In this document: positions 1-8,430 of the stretch, piece after piece | Position numbering within the stretch: position 1 is the first letter of the stretch | Layout of the letters: each line of letters starts with the position of its first letter | Source: Alphaproteobacteria bacterium | GTDB lineage: Bacteria > Pseudomonadota > Alphaproteobacteria > Rickettsiales > SXRF01 | Reading direction: 5' to 3' | Assembly (NCBI GenBank): GCA_020049775.1 | Contig: JAGVLO010000003.1 | Coordinates: 124,001 to 188,000, forward strand | Length of the DNA stretch: 64,000 nucleotides | Made by a program: the position numbers and the translations under genes | The notes under the pieces: model-generated | The model's database searches: none | Seen by the model: the letters and a program-made list of their open reading frames with translations, nothing else | What the model was told of the DNA's origin: nothing

Positions 1-416
1 TCGGTGGTGATGGTAATGGGTGTTTTGTTGTCCGTTTGTTTAGGGGCGGCGCTCAGGTCTATGCCCGCCATCATCTGCACGATGTTAGGCAACAATGCCA
101 TGGGTACAAGATAGCCGGTTTCCTGTTTGGCGTCTTCGCCTACGGTGAGCATGGTGATGTCGCCGGAGGCTTCCAGCCGCTTGAGTACATCTGAGAGCTT
201 TTTGGCATCGAGCGAAAGCTTGGCAAGTGGCTTGCCGCTGTCATCGAGCAGGTCCAGCGCGTAGTCGGACGCCGCGGCCATCAGGCCGGCGGGTTTTCCG
301 CCAGCTGACGCTTGAATGAATATATTGCCGGTTTTGCGCCAGTATTTGTCTGAACGCACGACAGGCCTGTTTTCTTCCGGTTCATCAGCTTCGATTTTTT
401 GTTGGCTTAACGCCAT
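1..416 (-). CDS. Hypothetical protein, 3' end outside the window
   Basis: An open frame of 138 codons runs off the left edge of the window. It starts at the ATG whose complement is at 414-416 (protein begins MALSQQKIEADEPEE). The visible part has an acidic N-terminus, a central RSDKYWRKTGNIF stretch and an alternating hydrophobic/charged pattern, with no signal peptide or membrane segment. I recognise no family. It lies upstream of the phenylalanine hydroxylase gene on the same strand, but 63 bp separate them and the sequence says nothing about a shared role. Confidence 0.55.
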   Translation of the reverse strand, partial: MALSQQKIEADEPEENRPVVRSDKYWRKTGNIFIQASAGGKPAGLMAAASDYALDLLDDSGKPLAKLSLDAKKLSDVLKRLEASGDITMLTVGEDAKQETGYLVPMALLPNIVQMMAGIDLSAAPKQTDNKTPITITT

Positions 417-479
417 ATTCCCCCCGCTCGCTGTACATCTGGCATAAAGGGAAAATGAGCTCAGGGCAATGAAAACCGC

Positions 480-1310
480 TTAAGTGCCGCGCGTAATCAC
501 CTTGTCGGTGGTTAATATCTCGCCGACGGGGATTTCCGGCATAGCCCTGATTTTGCTATAATAGTCAGTGAAATCCGGCCTTGTTTCCTCGAATAATTGC
601 TCGAAGCTGTCGATAACGAAATAGGTCTTCTGCACGTCGTCGATGTAATATTGCGAGCGCATCATGCGCAGCAGGTCAAAGCCGATACGGTTAGGCACGG
701 GGCTTTCCAGCGAATAGACTGTTTCTTTGGCCGAGGACACAATGCCCGAGCCGTAAATGCGCAGGCCTTCCTTGGTGTTGATAAGGCCGAATTCTACCGT
801 GAACCAGTAGAGGCGCGTAATGAAATGCGATGCGCCGAGATGGTTAGCCTTCACCGCGCCTTGCCCGAACTGCTGCATGTAATCGGCAAATACGGGGTTG
901 TTGAGCAGTGGCACATGCCCGAACAGATCGTGGAAAATATCCGGCTCCTGCAAATAATCCATTTCTTCGCGCTTGCGTATCCACCATGTAACGGGAAACT
1001 GGCGTTTGGATAAATGCTCAAGGAAAATTTCGCCCGGAATCAGCCCCGGCACGGTGACAATGCGCCAGTTGGTGTTTTTCTCCAGCATGTCGCTGACGCG
1101 TTGTAAATCAGGGATGCCGCCGGAGGTGAGGATGCCGAGCTGGTCGATGGATTCCATATACTCGTTGCAGGCGCGGCCTTTGAGCAACGGCTTCATGCGG
1201 TTGCAGAGAATATTCCACACGGCGTGGTCGTCATCAACATATTGCCTGCTGTCGAAGTCGAACGTATAGTCGGGCCGCATGTCAGGCGGATGGGTATCTG
1301 CGCGAATCAC
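480..1310 (-). CDS. phhA: Phenylalanine 4-hydroxylase
   Basis: Monomeric bacterial-type aromatic amino acid hydroxylase that converts phenylalanine to tyrosine using tetrahydropterin and O2 in the cytoplasm. The iron site is intact: two histidines in DIFHDLFGHVPLL (H127 and H132 from the chosen start) and the glutamate in WFTVEFGL (E173). The length (276 aa) fits the bacterial enzyme, which lacks the animal regulatory domain. I chose the GTG at 1308-1310 because GGGAGG sits 6 nt before it. The TTG at 1331 would add seven residues without a ribosome site. HPPD, the enzyme that handles the tyrosine-derived keto acid, is encoded nearby on the other strand, suggesting phenylalanine/tyrosine catabolism. 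A dedicated pterin recycling gene is not visible here. Confidence 0.93.
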   Translation of the reverse strand: MIRADTHPPDMRPDYTFDFDSRQYVDDDHAVWNILCNRMKPLLKGRACNEYMESIDQLGILTSGGIPDLQRVSDMLEKNTNWRIVTVPGLIPGEIFLEHLSKRQFPVTWWIRKREEMDYLQEPDIFHDLFGHVPLLNNPVFADYMQQFGQGAVKANHLGASHFITRLYWFTVEFGLINTKEGLRIYGSGIVSSAKETVYSLESPVPNRIGFDLLRMMRSQYYIDDVQKTYFVIDSFEQLFEETRPDFTDYYSKIRAMPEIPVGEILTTDKVITRGT

Positions 1311-1382
1311 CGTAAACCTCCCAAGTGACAAATCGAAAAATCACTGTTTTGTATATTATAAACCCTACATAAAAGCAAATCC

Positions 1383-1853
1383 ATGGTGCAAAAAAAATCA
1401 TCCTCCAAATCTTCAAAAAACCAATCTTCCAAGGTGGTTATACGCGAATTCAAGAGCAAGCAGGACTGGCAGTCCATGTATCCGCTTATCAAGCAGCTCA
1501 ATAAAACCATCACACGCAAGGCGTTTGATACATTGCTGCCGGATATGCTTTCGCGCGGCTATCGCTGCATCGGCGCTTATCAGGGCGAAAAGCTGATTGG
1601 CGTCATGGGTTTTTGGGTGAGTGTGCGCTTTTGGTGCAAAAAATACATTGATGTCGATAATGTCGTGGTTGATAAAACCTTACGCAGCAAGGGGATAGGA
1701 AGCATAATGATGGCATGGGTGGAAGCCGAAGGCCGACGTCAGAAATGTGAAATGTCCATGCTCGACTGCTATGTTACGCATCATGCATCACACCGCTTTT
1801 ATTTCCGCGAAGGCTATTGTATTCTCGGCTACCACTTCACCAAAAACTTATAA
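1383..1853 (+). CDS. GNAT-family N-acetyltransferase
   Basis: 156-residue protein with a lysine/serine-rich N-terminal tail (residues 1-18) followed by a GNAT fold. The acetyl-CoA pyrophosphate loop is seen as VDKTLRSKGIGSIMM, preceded by a beta-strand DVDNVVV. The substrate cannot be read from the sequence. It sits between divergent phhA and hpd, so it may share a promoter region with phhA. Thirty-three bases separate it from hpd on the same strand, so the two could be cotranscribed. No clear Shine-Dalgarno sequence precedes the ATG. Confidence 0.8.
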   Translation: MVQKKSSSKSSKNQSSKVVIREFKSKQDWQSMYPLIKQLNKTITRKAFDTLLPDMLSRGYRCIGAYQGEKLIGVMGFWVSVRFWCKKYIDVDNVVVDKTLRSKGIGSIMMAWVEAEGRRQKCEMSMLDCYVTHHASHRFYFREGYCILGYHFTKNL

Positions 1854-1886
1854 AAAAACGCCAAAACTTATAAAACGTAGGACAAT

Positions 1887-2978
1887 ATGAGTGCAGAAAA
1901 ACTGAATCCCCAAATGAATCCCATGGGGACGGATGGTTTCGAATTCGTGGAATATGCCAGCCTCAATCCGCAGCCGCTGGAACAATTATTCACCCAGCTC
2001 GGCTTTACCAAAATCGCCAAGCACCGCTCCAAGAATGTGTATTTGTGGCGTCAGGGCGAAATCAATTTCATCCTCAATGCCGAAAAAGAAAGCCACGCTG
2101 ACGGCTTTTACAATGCGCATGGCCCGTCGGCGAACGCCATGGCCTTCCGGGTGAAAGATGCGGCGGCGGCGATTGCGCGCGCAAAGTCGCTCGGTGCGGA
2201 AGTGGTGGAATCAAAAGTGGGGCCGATGGAACTGAATATTCCTGCCATTAAAGGCATCGGCGGCAGCTTGTTGTATCTCGTGGACCGTTATGGCGAGCGA
2301 TCGATTTACGACATCGACTTCGTGCCGTTGGCAGGCGTAGATCAGCATCCCGTGGGTGTGGGGCTGACGCAGATCGACCACCTGACGCACAATGTTTACC
2401 GCGGGCAGATGGACAAATGGGCAGGCTTTTACAATACGTTGTTTAACTTCCGCGAGATTCGCTATTTCGATATTGAAGGAAAACTCACCGGCCTGAAAAG
2501 TCGTGCCATGACTAGCCCGTGCAGTAAAATCCGCATTCCGATTAATGAATCGGCGGACGACAAATCGCAAATCGAAGAATATTTGCGCGAATATAAGGGC
2601 GAGGGCATACAGCATATCGCGCTGTCCACGCCGGATATTTACGGCAGCGTCGAGGCGTTGAAAGCAAAAAATGTACGCTTCATGGACGCGCCGCCGGAAA
2701 CCTATTACAAAAATCTCGACACGCGCCTTGCCGGACATGGGCAGGACGTGGCGCGCCTGCGCAAGAATGGCATCCTCATGGATGGTGCGCCGGAGTCACG
2801 CCCGGATGCGGCTGACGGCGGCATATTGCTGCAGATATTCACCGCCACGGTGATTGGGCCGATTTTCTATGAAATCATCCAGCGCAAGGGCGACGAGGGT
2901 TTTGGCGAAGGCAACTTCCGCGCGCTGTTTGAATCCATCGAAGAAGACCAGATTAAGCGCGGCACGCTGACGGCCTAA
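1887..2978 (+). CDS. hpd: 4-Hydroxyphenylpyruvate dioxygenase
   Basis: Non-haem iron dioxygenase that converts 4-hydroxyphenylpyruvate to homogentisate in tyrosine breakdown. The 363-residue length is normal. The three iron ligands are present: H165 in [10 protein letters not shown]243 in GIQHIALST and E329 in [12 protein letters not shown]. The C-terminal gate helix [16 protein letters not shown] is also conserved. The N-terminal half (residues 15-145) is the degenerate non-metal vicinal-oxygen-chelate domain. Homogentisate dioxygenase and later pathway genes are not in this window, so the product could feed either catabolism or pyomelanin. The start follows TAGGA. Confidence 0.95.
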   Translation: MSAEKLNPQMNPMGTDGFEFVEYASLNPQPLEQLFTQLGFTKIAKHRSKNVYLWRQGEINFILNAEKESHADGFYNAHGPSANAMAFRVKDAAAAIARAKSLGAEVVESKVGPMELNIPAIKGIGGSLLYLVDRYGERSIYDIDFVPLAGVDQHPVGVGLTQIDHLTHNVYRGQMDKWAGFYNTLFNFREIRYFDIEGKLTGLKSRAMTSPCSKIRIPINESADDKSQIEEYLREYKGEGIQHIALSTPDIYGSVEALKAKNVRFMDAPPETYYKNLDTRLAGHGQDVARLRKNGILMDGAPESRPDAADGGILLQIFTATVIGPIFYEIIQRKGDEGFGEGNFRALFESIEEDQIKRGTLTA

Positions 2979-3157
2979 CGCTATTGGGCCGGCCGGCTCG
3001 CTTGCAGTATTGTTATCGCGTACGCCCCTGAAAATTAATATTTATATTTATCATGCAGTTAATATGCATCGTCATATAAGTTTAACTTTATTAAGATATT
3101 GTCGTAGTATAGTTTAGTCTGGGTAAAACAGACGCTTTTGACGAGGCATGCATAACA

Positions 3158-4042
3158 GTGACGAATAATAATCCCGAAACAGTGACTGGCGAGACGGAGG
3201 ACTTTTACGACAAAGTCCACCGCAAAACATGGGTGCGCCGTGTTGCCGGTTTTATGGGCGGCGCAACATTATTCGCGGCGATTGGCGCGGTGGGCGGTGT
3301 TGCGGCGGCATTTATGCCGTATGCATTCGGTGCGCTGGGCATCGCGGGTGCTGCTGCCGTCGGGCTACCTGCTCTGGGTGCTGTCCTTTCTACCATGGCC
3401 CTGTTTGCAGCCGCAATGGGATTACTTGGCATGGTAATAGGCGCCGATGTCGGCTCTAACGCAGGTTCGGTCGCGGCCGGCTTAGCCGAAAAAGAAAAGC
3501 GTGAAATAGCGAACGGGCGTGAAATAGCGAACGGTGCTTCACCTTCACAGGCCAAGGAAAAAGATTCAAAACCAACTCCTGCCTTCAACTGGAAAGTAGG
3601 CACGGTCTCCGCAGGTTTGTTTGCGGCGTTTGGCGCGTTGATGGCTTTTAATCCCATTACAGCGGCAGCAGTAGTTGGTGCGGTCGGGTTTCCGGCGGCA
3701 AGCGCTGCCGCCGTCACGGCTTCGGCAACGCTAATGGGCATGTTCGGTGCAACCATCGGAATGCCTTTTGGCAAATATTCCAACCAGCTTAGCAATTATT
3801 ACAGCGACCTCATCACCGGCAAAATGTTTGAAGAAGAAGCTACAGTCGCACAAAGCAGTGCAGCTACACCGCAGCTGTCAAAAGCGCAAACGCCGGATCA
3901 AACGGCCGATGTGCAGTATGCCAACAACACAGGGCGCGAACCAAAACAATTCGCCGCAAACACGCAAAAATTTTCCGTGCAAAATCTTGTCGAGAAAAAT
4001 ACAGAGAGCAGCCCTGATAAAAATGTGCTGCTCCAGCGTTAA
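3158..4042 (+). CDS. Glycine/alanine-rich membrane protein of unknown function
   Basis: 294 residues with a GTG start preceded by GAGG. The protein has two pairs of long hydrophobic Gly/Ala-rich segments, near residues 30-60, 65-105, 145-175 and 175-205. These contain small-xxx-small spacings like glycine-zipper or pore-lining helices. The linker (about 110-145) is charged and holds the hexapeptide REIANG twice, encoded by an exact 18-bp tandem duplication. The last 90 residues are polar, Gln/Asn/Thr-rich and look disordered. No family was recognised. It is convergent with the YdcH-like gene, with two bases between the stops. An integral membrane or effector-like role is inference only. Confidence 0.7.
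   Translation: MTNNNPETVTGETEDFYDKVHRKTWVRRVAGFMGGATLFAAIGAVGGVAAAFMPYAFGALGIAGAAAVGLPALGAVLSTMALFAAAMGLLGMVIGADVGSNAGSVAAGLAEKEKREIANGREIANGASPSQAKEKDSKPTPAFNWKVGTVSAGLFAAFGALMAFNPITAAAVVGAVGFPAASAAAVTASATLMGMFGATIGMPFGKYSNQLSNYYSDLITGKMFEEEATVAQSSAATPQLSKAQTPDQTADVQYANNTGREPKQFAANTQKFSVQNLVEKNTESSPDKNVLLQR
3499..3534 (+). repeat. 18-bp exact tandem duplication
   Basis: The unit at 3499-3516 is repeated exactly at 3517-3534 and duplicates the six residues REIANG in frame, inside the linker of the membrane protein gene. It looks like a recent slippage product that preserves the frame. Confidence 0.9.
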
Positions 4043-4044
4043 TT

Positions 4045-4287
4045 TCAGGCCGCTTTCTTAATCATCGCAAACAGCTCGTCTTTCAGCGCTAAGCGCTTTT
4101 TCTTCATCTGTTCGGTCACGCCGTCAGACGGTGTTTCGATTTCCTGCGCAATACGCGACAATTCGCGGGTGATGTGGTGGTATTCGTCAAACAATTTGGC
4201 GAAATGCGCATTGCTGGCTTTCAGGCCATGTATTGCATTTTTATATTGCGGGTATTCCTGCGCAAGTTCGGGATGGTCATTAAACAT
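4045..4287 (-). CDS. YdcH/DUF465 family protein
   Basis: 80-residue helical cytoplasmic protein. The pattern HPEL...I..LK..N..F..LF.EYH.I..E..RI, then a C-terminal MKKKRLALKDELFAMIKK helix, matches the DUF465/YdcH family common in alphaproteobacteria. The family's molecular function is not established. The start at 4287 is favoured over the ATG seven codons upstream because AAAGGA lies 7 nt before it. It is a monocistronic gene facing the glycine-rich membrane protein gene. Confidence 0.85.
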   Translation of the reverse strand: MFNDHPELAQEYPQYKNAIHGLKASNAHFAKLFDEYHHITRELSRIAQEIETPSDGVTEQMKKKRLALKDELFAMIKKAA

Positions 4288-4356
4288 AGTTTTTCCTTTG
4301 TGTAGCATGTTGAACGGTCAATCTAGCAGGCAATCCGGCAGCGGCTTTGATATCGG

Positions 4357-5379
4357 TCAAACCAGCCTGACGGCGATCTTTCGGTAGTCGCCGCCCGCAA
4401 CTCCCTGATAAGCCTTGCCATTGTCGGTGGCTTCAACGATGGCCGCGTCCATACCGATGCTGCCGAGGAACGGCACACCCATTTCTTCGGCCAATGCTTT
4501 GCCACCGCCGCTGCCGAACATACCGCCACTCATATTTTCAATCACGCCTAGTACAGGGGTGTTTACCTTCTGGAACATCTTCAGGCATTTGCGGGCGTCG
4601 ATAACGGCTACGGCTTGCGGTGTGGTGACAATAATTGCGCCCGCCAACGGTACTTGCTGCACCATGCTTAAATGGATATCTCCGGTGCCGGGCGGCATAT
4701 CTACGAGTAGCGTATCCAGAGGTTTTTTTTCCGTACCCCAGCGCGTCATGCGCAGCATCTGCTGAAGGGCTTTGCTTATCATTGGCCCGCGCAATATCGC
4801 CGCTTCATCACCGGTGATAAAACCCATCGACATACAGCGCAGCCCGTGGGCAGCGAGTGGCTGCATTTTGCCGTCCACGATGTCGGGTTGTCCCGTAAGG
4901 CCAAGCATACGCGGTACGGAAGGGCCGTAAATATCGGCGTCGAGTACGCCCACATTTTGCCCGAGCGCACTCAGTGCCAGCGCAAGGTTGATGGCAGTGG
5001 TGGATTTGCCGACGCCGCCCTTGCCAGAGGCAATGGCAATCACGCGCTTTACGCCGTCGAGCGGTGTAAGGTTCCAATTCGCGCGCTCACGCGGTTGGTC
5101 GTAGCCGCTTTGCGGTTTTGGCGCAATCGGTGTGTCATTATGGGCGGTAAGTACAGCAGTAACGGAAGCAACGCCCGGCAAATTTTTAACTGCCGATTCG
5201 CAGGCGCGGCGCAGCGGCTCTTTCTGTTGGCTTGCTTGCGGTGCAACCGTAATCATGAACCCGATTTTATCGCCGCGCACAACAATTCCGGAAATAAGTC
5301 CGGCGCTGACAACGTCTTGTCCGCTATCGTTGTCTATAACGGTGGCGAGAGCATTCTTAACAATTTCTTGTGTAATCAT
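4357..5379 (-). CDS. mrp: Mrp/ApbC-family P-loop ATPase (iron-sulfur cluster carrier)
   Basis: 340-residue protein with an N-terminal MIP18/DUF59-like domain (residues 1-80) and a deviant Walker A ATPase domain (SGKGGVGKST, 118-127). The Walker B-like region is LDTLLVDMPPGTGD. The family binds and delivers Fe-S clusters in the cytoplasm. The segment that usually holds or replaces the CxxC cluster ligands is shortened here to IENMSGGMFGSGGGKALAEE and has no cysteine, so cluster binding by that motif is doubtful. The start at 5379 was chosen because the reading frame upstream is basic and non-conserved. It is divergent from hflK across an 86-bp gap. Confidence 0.9.
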   Translation of the reverse strand: MITQEIVKNALATVIDNDSGQDVVSAGLISGIVVRGDKIGFMITVAPQASQQKEPLRRACESAVKNLPGVASVTAVLTAHNDTPIAPKPQSGYDQPRERANWNLTPLDGVKRVIAIASGKGGVGKSTTAINLALALSALGQNVGVLDADIYGPSVPRMLGLTGQPDIVDGKMQPLAAHGLRCMSMGFITGDEAAILRGPMISKALQQMLRMTRWGTEKKPLDTLLVDMPPGTGDIHLSMVQQVPLAGAIIVTTPQAVAVIDARKCLKMFQKVNTPVLGVIENMSGGMFGSGGGKALAEEMGVPFLGSIGMDAAIVEATDNGKAYQGVAGGDYRKIAVRLV

Positions 5380-5465
5380 TTTTCCACATTCACTTGAAAT
5401 TGGGAGGCATTTGCTCCTATATAGGTTGGGTACGTAAAAACAACAAACTAAATATAAGGTTTTGA

Positions 5466-6602
5466 ATGCCAAAAGGCGATAAAGGCCCTTGGGGCGGCGG
5501 CGATAACCAGGGTCCGTGGGGGCGCCCGTCCGGTGGCGGCGGTAATAATGGCGGTGGCGATATGCCACCCAGCGGTCCCGACATTGACGAAGTACTCCGC
5601 AAAAGCGCGGAGACATTCAGGCGTTACATGTCCGGCAACAACAAAAAAGGCGATGGCGGCAAGGGCTTGCTGCTGGTATCTATCATCGTTTTCTTGCTCT
5701 GGCTTTCGTCCGGCGTCTATTTCGTGAAGGCCGACGAGCAGGGTGTTGTGCTTCGCTTCGGCGAATACCACCGCACCACGGCTTCAGGCGTGAACTATCA
5801 TCTCCCGTATCCAGTTGAATCGGTGGAAACGCCGCGTGTTACCGCCATTAACCGCATTGAAATAGGCTACCGCAGCAGCGGTTCAATGCGTAACAGTAAG
5901 TCCGGTGACAATTCTATTCCGGAAGAAAGCCTGATGCTCACGGGTGACGAAAATATCATCGATGCCGATTTTGAAGTGCAGTGGAAAATCAGCAAGGCTC
6001 CCGATTTCCTGTTCAATGTACGCAACCCTGAAGAGACGGTAAAGGCAGTTGCTGAAAGTGCTATGCGCGAAGTGGTAGGCCAGAAGCGCATTGCCAGCGT
6101 ACTCGCCGAAGGCAAGCTGCAGGTAGAGCAGGAATCTAAAAAATTGATTCAGGATACGCTCGACAACTATAAGGCAGGTATTGAAGTTGTGAGCGTTAAT
6201 CTGCTTAAGGCTGATCCGCCGACGCAGGTTATCGAATCTTTCCGCGACGTGCAGACAGCACGCGCTGATTTGGAGACATCGCGCAATGAAGCTGAAGCGT
6301 ACCGTAATGACATTCTGCCCAAAGCCCGCGGTCAGGCGCAGCAGATGTTGCAGGAAGCGCAAGGTTACAAGCAGGAAGTCATTGCCCGCGCGCAAGGTGA
6401 GGCAGCAAGGTTCATTTCGGTGTATGACCAGTTTCGGCAGGCGCGTGATGTAACCAAGAAGCGCATGTATCTCGAGGCCATGGAGGAAATACTGCAAGGC
6501 ATGAACAAGGTGATTGTAGATGGCAAGAACTCTTCCGGCGTGGTGCCGTACCTGCCACTGAAGGAACTCAAGCCTAAAACAGCAGGGGAGGCGGCACAAT
6601 GA
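5466..6602 (+). CDS. hflK: HflK, SPFH-domain regulator of FtsH protease
   Basis: 378 residues. A glycine-rich N-terminal tail (1-35) precedes a single membrane anchor (about 66-86, GLLLVSIIVFLLWLSSGVYF). A band-7/SPFH domain starting at VKADEQGVVLRFGE and a long coiled-coil region rich in Glu/Ala/Gln (about 255-320) follow. With HflC it forms the large periplasmic-side cage around the FtsH AAA protease. Its stop overlaps the HflC start by ATGA, so translation is coupled. The HtrA-type protease downstream makes this a membrane and periplasm quality-control cluster. Confidence 0.95.
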   Translation: MPKGDKGPWGGGDNQGPWGRPSGGGGNNGGGDMPPSGPDIDEVLRKSAETFRRYMSGNNKKGDGGKGLLLVSIIVFLLWLSSGVYFVKADEQGVVLRFGEYHRTTASGVNYHLPYPVESVETPRVTAINRIEIGYRSSGSMRNSKSGDNSIPEESLMLTGDENIIDADFEVQWKISKAPDFLFNVRNPEETVKAVAESAMREVVGQKRIASVLAEGKLQVEQESKKLIQDTLDNYKAGIEVVSVNLLKADPPTQVIESFRDVQTARADLETSRNEAEAYRNDILPKARGQAQQMLQEAQGYKQEVIARAQGEAARFISVYDQFRQARDVTKKRMYLEAMEEILQGMNKVIVDGKNSSGVVPYLPLKELKPKTAGEAAQ

Positions 6603-7513
6603 GGTGGGTTGGCGGCGGCATCGCACTGTTGTTTGTAGCTTTTTTTGTGGCGGCTAATGCATTGTTCGTGGTCAGCCAGACCGAGCAGGCGCTAGTGCTG
6701 CAATTTGGAAAGCCTGTGCGTGCAGTACAGACACCTGGTCTTAAGGTAAAGTTGCCATTCATACAGAATGTAGAGTATTTCGACAGCCGTTTGCTGGATT
6801 TTGACGCGTCGCCCAAGGAAGTTATTGCCTCTGACCAGAAGCGTCTGATTGTGGATGCGTTCGTGCGTTACCGTATCACTGACCCGCTACGCTTCAAGCA
6901 GGCGGTTGGCGATGAGTTTACCATGCGCAGCCGCCTGAATTCGATACTGGAATCCAGCCTGCGTCAGGCATTAGGTAACGTGTCGTTGTCGGCTGTTATC
7001 TCTGAAAAGCGTGCGCCGCTCATGCAGCAGATACGTACACTGGTCAATGAACAGGCGCAGGGCGCCAAGGTGTCTGACGGTCAGGGCAGCACACGTGGCT
7101 TTGGCATAGAAGTGGTGGATGTGCGCATCAAGCGCGCTGACCTGCCGCCCGCCAACAGCGAAGGTATTTATAAGCGTATGCAGACCGAACGTAAGAAGGA
7201 AGCCAACCAGTTTCGCGCACAAGGCTCTGAAGATGCTCAAAAAATCCGCTCTGAAGCAGATAAGGAGCGCACTATTATTATTGCAGAAGCACGCAAGGAC
7301 TCTGAAATATTGCGCGGTCAGGGCGATGGCGAGGCTACCCGTATTTTTGCCGAATCTTTTGGCAAGGATCAGGATTTCTTCCAGTTTTACAGGACATTGC
7401 AGGCTTATAAGAAAACATTGACGGCCAATGACACTACCCTTGTCATCTCGCCGGACAATGAATTCCTGCAATATCTGGAAAAAGGCGCCCCCGGCTTAAG
7501 CCCTGCCCGCTGA
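6599..7513 (+). CDS. hflC: HflC, partner of HflK in the FtsH complex
   Basis: 304 residues. A membrane anchor at 5-24 leads into the SPFH domain (VVSQTEQALVLQFGKPVRAVQTPGLKVKLPF region). The coiled-coil segment is KKEANQFRAQGSEDAQKIRSEADKERT. The typical C-terminal SPDNEFLQYL motif is present. GGGGAGG precedes the ATG inside the end of hflK, and the two genes overlap by 4 bp. It functions with HflK at the inner membrane to restrain or direct FtsH proteolysis. No unusual residues were noticed. Confidence 0.95.
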   Translation: MRWVGGGIALLFVAFFVAANALFVVSQTEQALVLQFGKPVRAVQTPGLKVKLPFIQNVEYFDSRLLDFDASPKEVIASDQKRLIVDAFVRYRITDPLRFKQAVGDEFTMRSRLNSILESSLRQALGNVSLSAVISEKRAPLMQQIRTLVNEQAQGAKVSDGQGSTRGFGIEVVDVRIKRADLPPANSEGIYKRMQTERKKEANQFRAQGSEDAQKIRSEADKERTIIIAEARKDSEILRGQGDGEATRIFAESFGKDQDFFQFYRTLQAYKKTLTANDTTLVISPDNEFLQYLEKGAPGLSPAR

Positions 7514-7577
7514 TAAAAGTTAATATTCTTTTAGCATTGGATGCGCTACTCTTGGAGCCAATAAAGGGTAGAAGCCA

Positions 7578-8324
7578 ATGCCAAGACAACAGCATGTACT
7601 TGCCGAACATGGCCGCTGGTCGCACCGCAGGAAAGATGGTGACGTAGTGGAATATATCGGCGTTTTTCCCAGCACCCACCGCGAAGAGGCGTTTGGTACG
7701 GCACGGTTTTTGAACCGGAGCCATATCACCCACAGCGACCGCGACCCCGAGCGCTATAGTGACGGCTATGTTGTGCGGCTTAAGGCGGACTGGGGCGATA
7801 AGCTGGCTAAATTCGAGGAATGGGCAATGAGCCATGGTCTGCTGCCCAAGCTGAAGGCGGAAATCGATGCGCGTGAATACGCGGCATTGATGTTCGAACA
7901 CGAGATACAGCGCAGCCGTGAACTAGCCTATAAGCCGGTACCCAAGCGCTTTGGCAAAGATATGATAGGCAAGCTGAACTGGGAAATGGCGGAAGCGGGT
8001 TATGGCACGCCGGATGAGCCAATGGCGCATACCAGCCTGGTGATGGCCACGGAAAACCCGAATATCGCCTTTCAGGCAGCCTTCTACCTGATGAAGGAAG
8101 GCTTTATCGAACCGGAGCATTTTTGGAGGTTGAATGCCGAAATCAATGCGGATAAGCGAACGGGAGAAGGACAAGAATACCGCATAGCTGTGGACGGCAA
8201 ACATTTTGCGCAGTTCGAGGAAGCGTTCCCCAAGGCAGGCGAGCGCAAAGCAGCGCTGAGTGATGTATGGCTGAAGCGCCTCGCCTCTCTCTCTGAGCCC
8301 AGCACCACGCATTCCCGCCGCTGA
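7578..8324 (+). CDS. Conserved-looking hypothetical protein
   Basis: 248-residue soluble protein without signal peptide or membrane helix. I do not recognise the family. It is rich in charged and aromatic residues (for example FEEWAMSHGLLPKLKAEIDAR and MIGKLNWEMAEAGYG) and ends in a Ser/Thr/Arg tail. An AAGGGTAGAAG ribosome site precedes the ATG. It stands 64 bp after hflC and 106 bp before the HtrA gene on the same strand, so it may belong to the same transcription unit. There is no direct functional evidence. Confidence 0.65.
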   Translation: MPRQQHVLAEHGRWSHRRKDGDVVEYIGVFPSTHREEAFGTARFLNRSHITHSDRDPERYSDGYVVRLKADWGDKLAKFEEWAMSHGLLPKLKAEIDAREYAALMFEHEIQRSRELAYKPVPKRFGKDMIGKLNWEMAEAGYGTPDEPMAHTSLVMATENPNIAFQAAFYLMKEGFIEPEHFWRLNAEINADKRTGEGQEYRIAVDGKHFAQFEEAFPKAGERKAALSDVWLKRLASLSEPSTTHSRR

Positions 8325-8430
8325 AGTCCGTTTTTTTAACCTATTTTTGTGGTCGCCCCTTGAGATAGGCACAAGCCTTGCTATATACATAACCCGGTAA
8401 ATAAATCACATTTTTTCAAGGAAACGGGTT

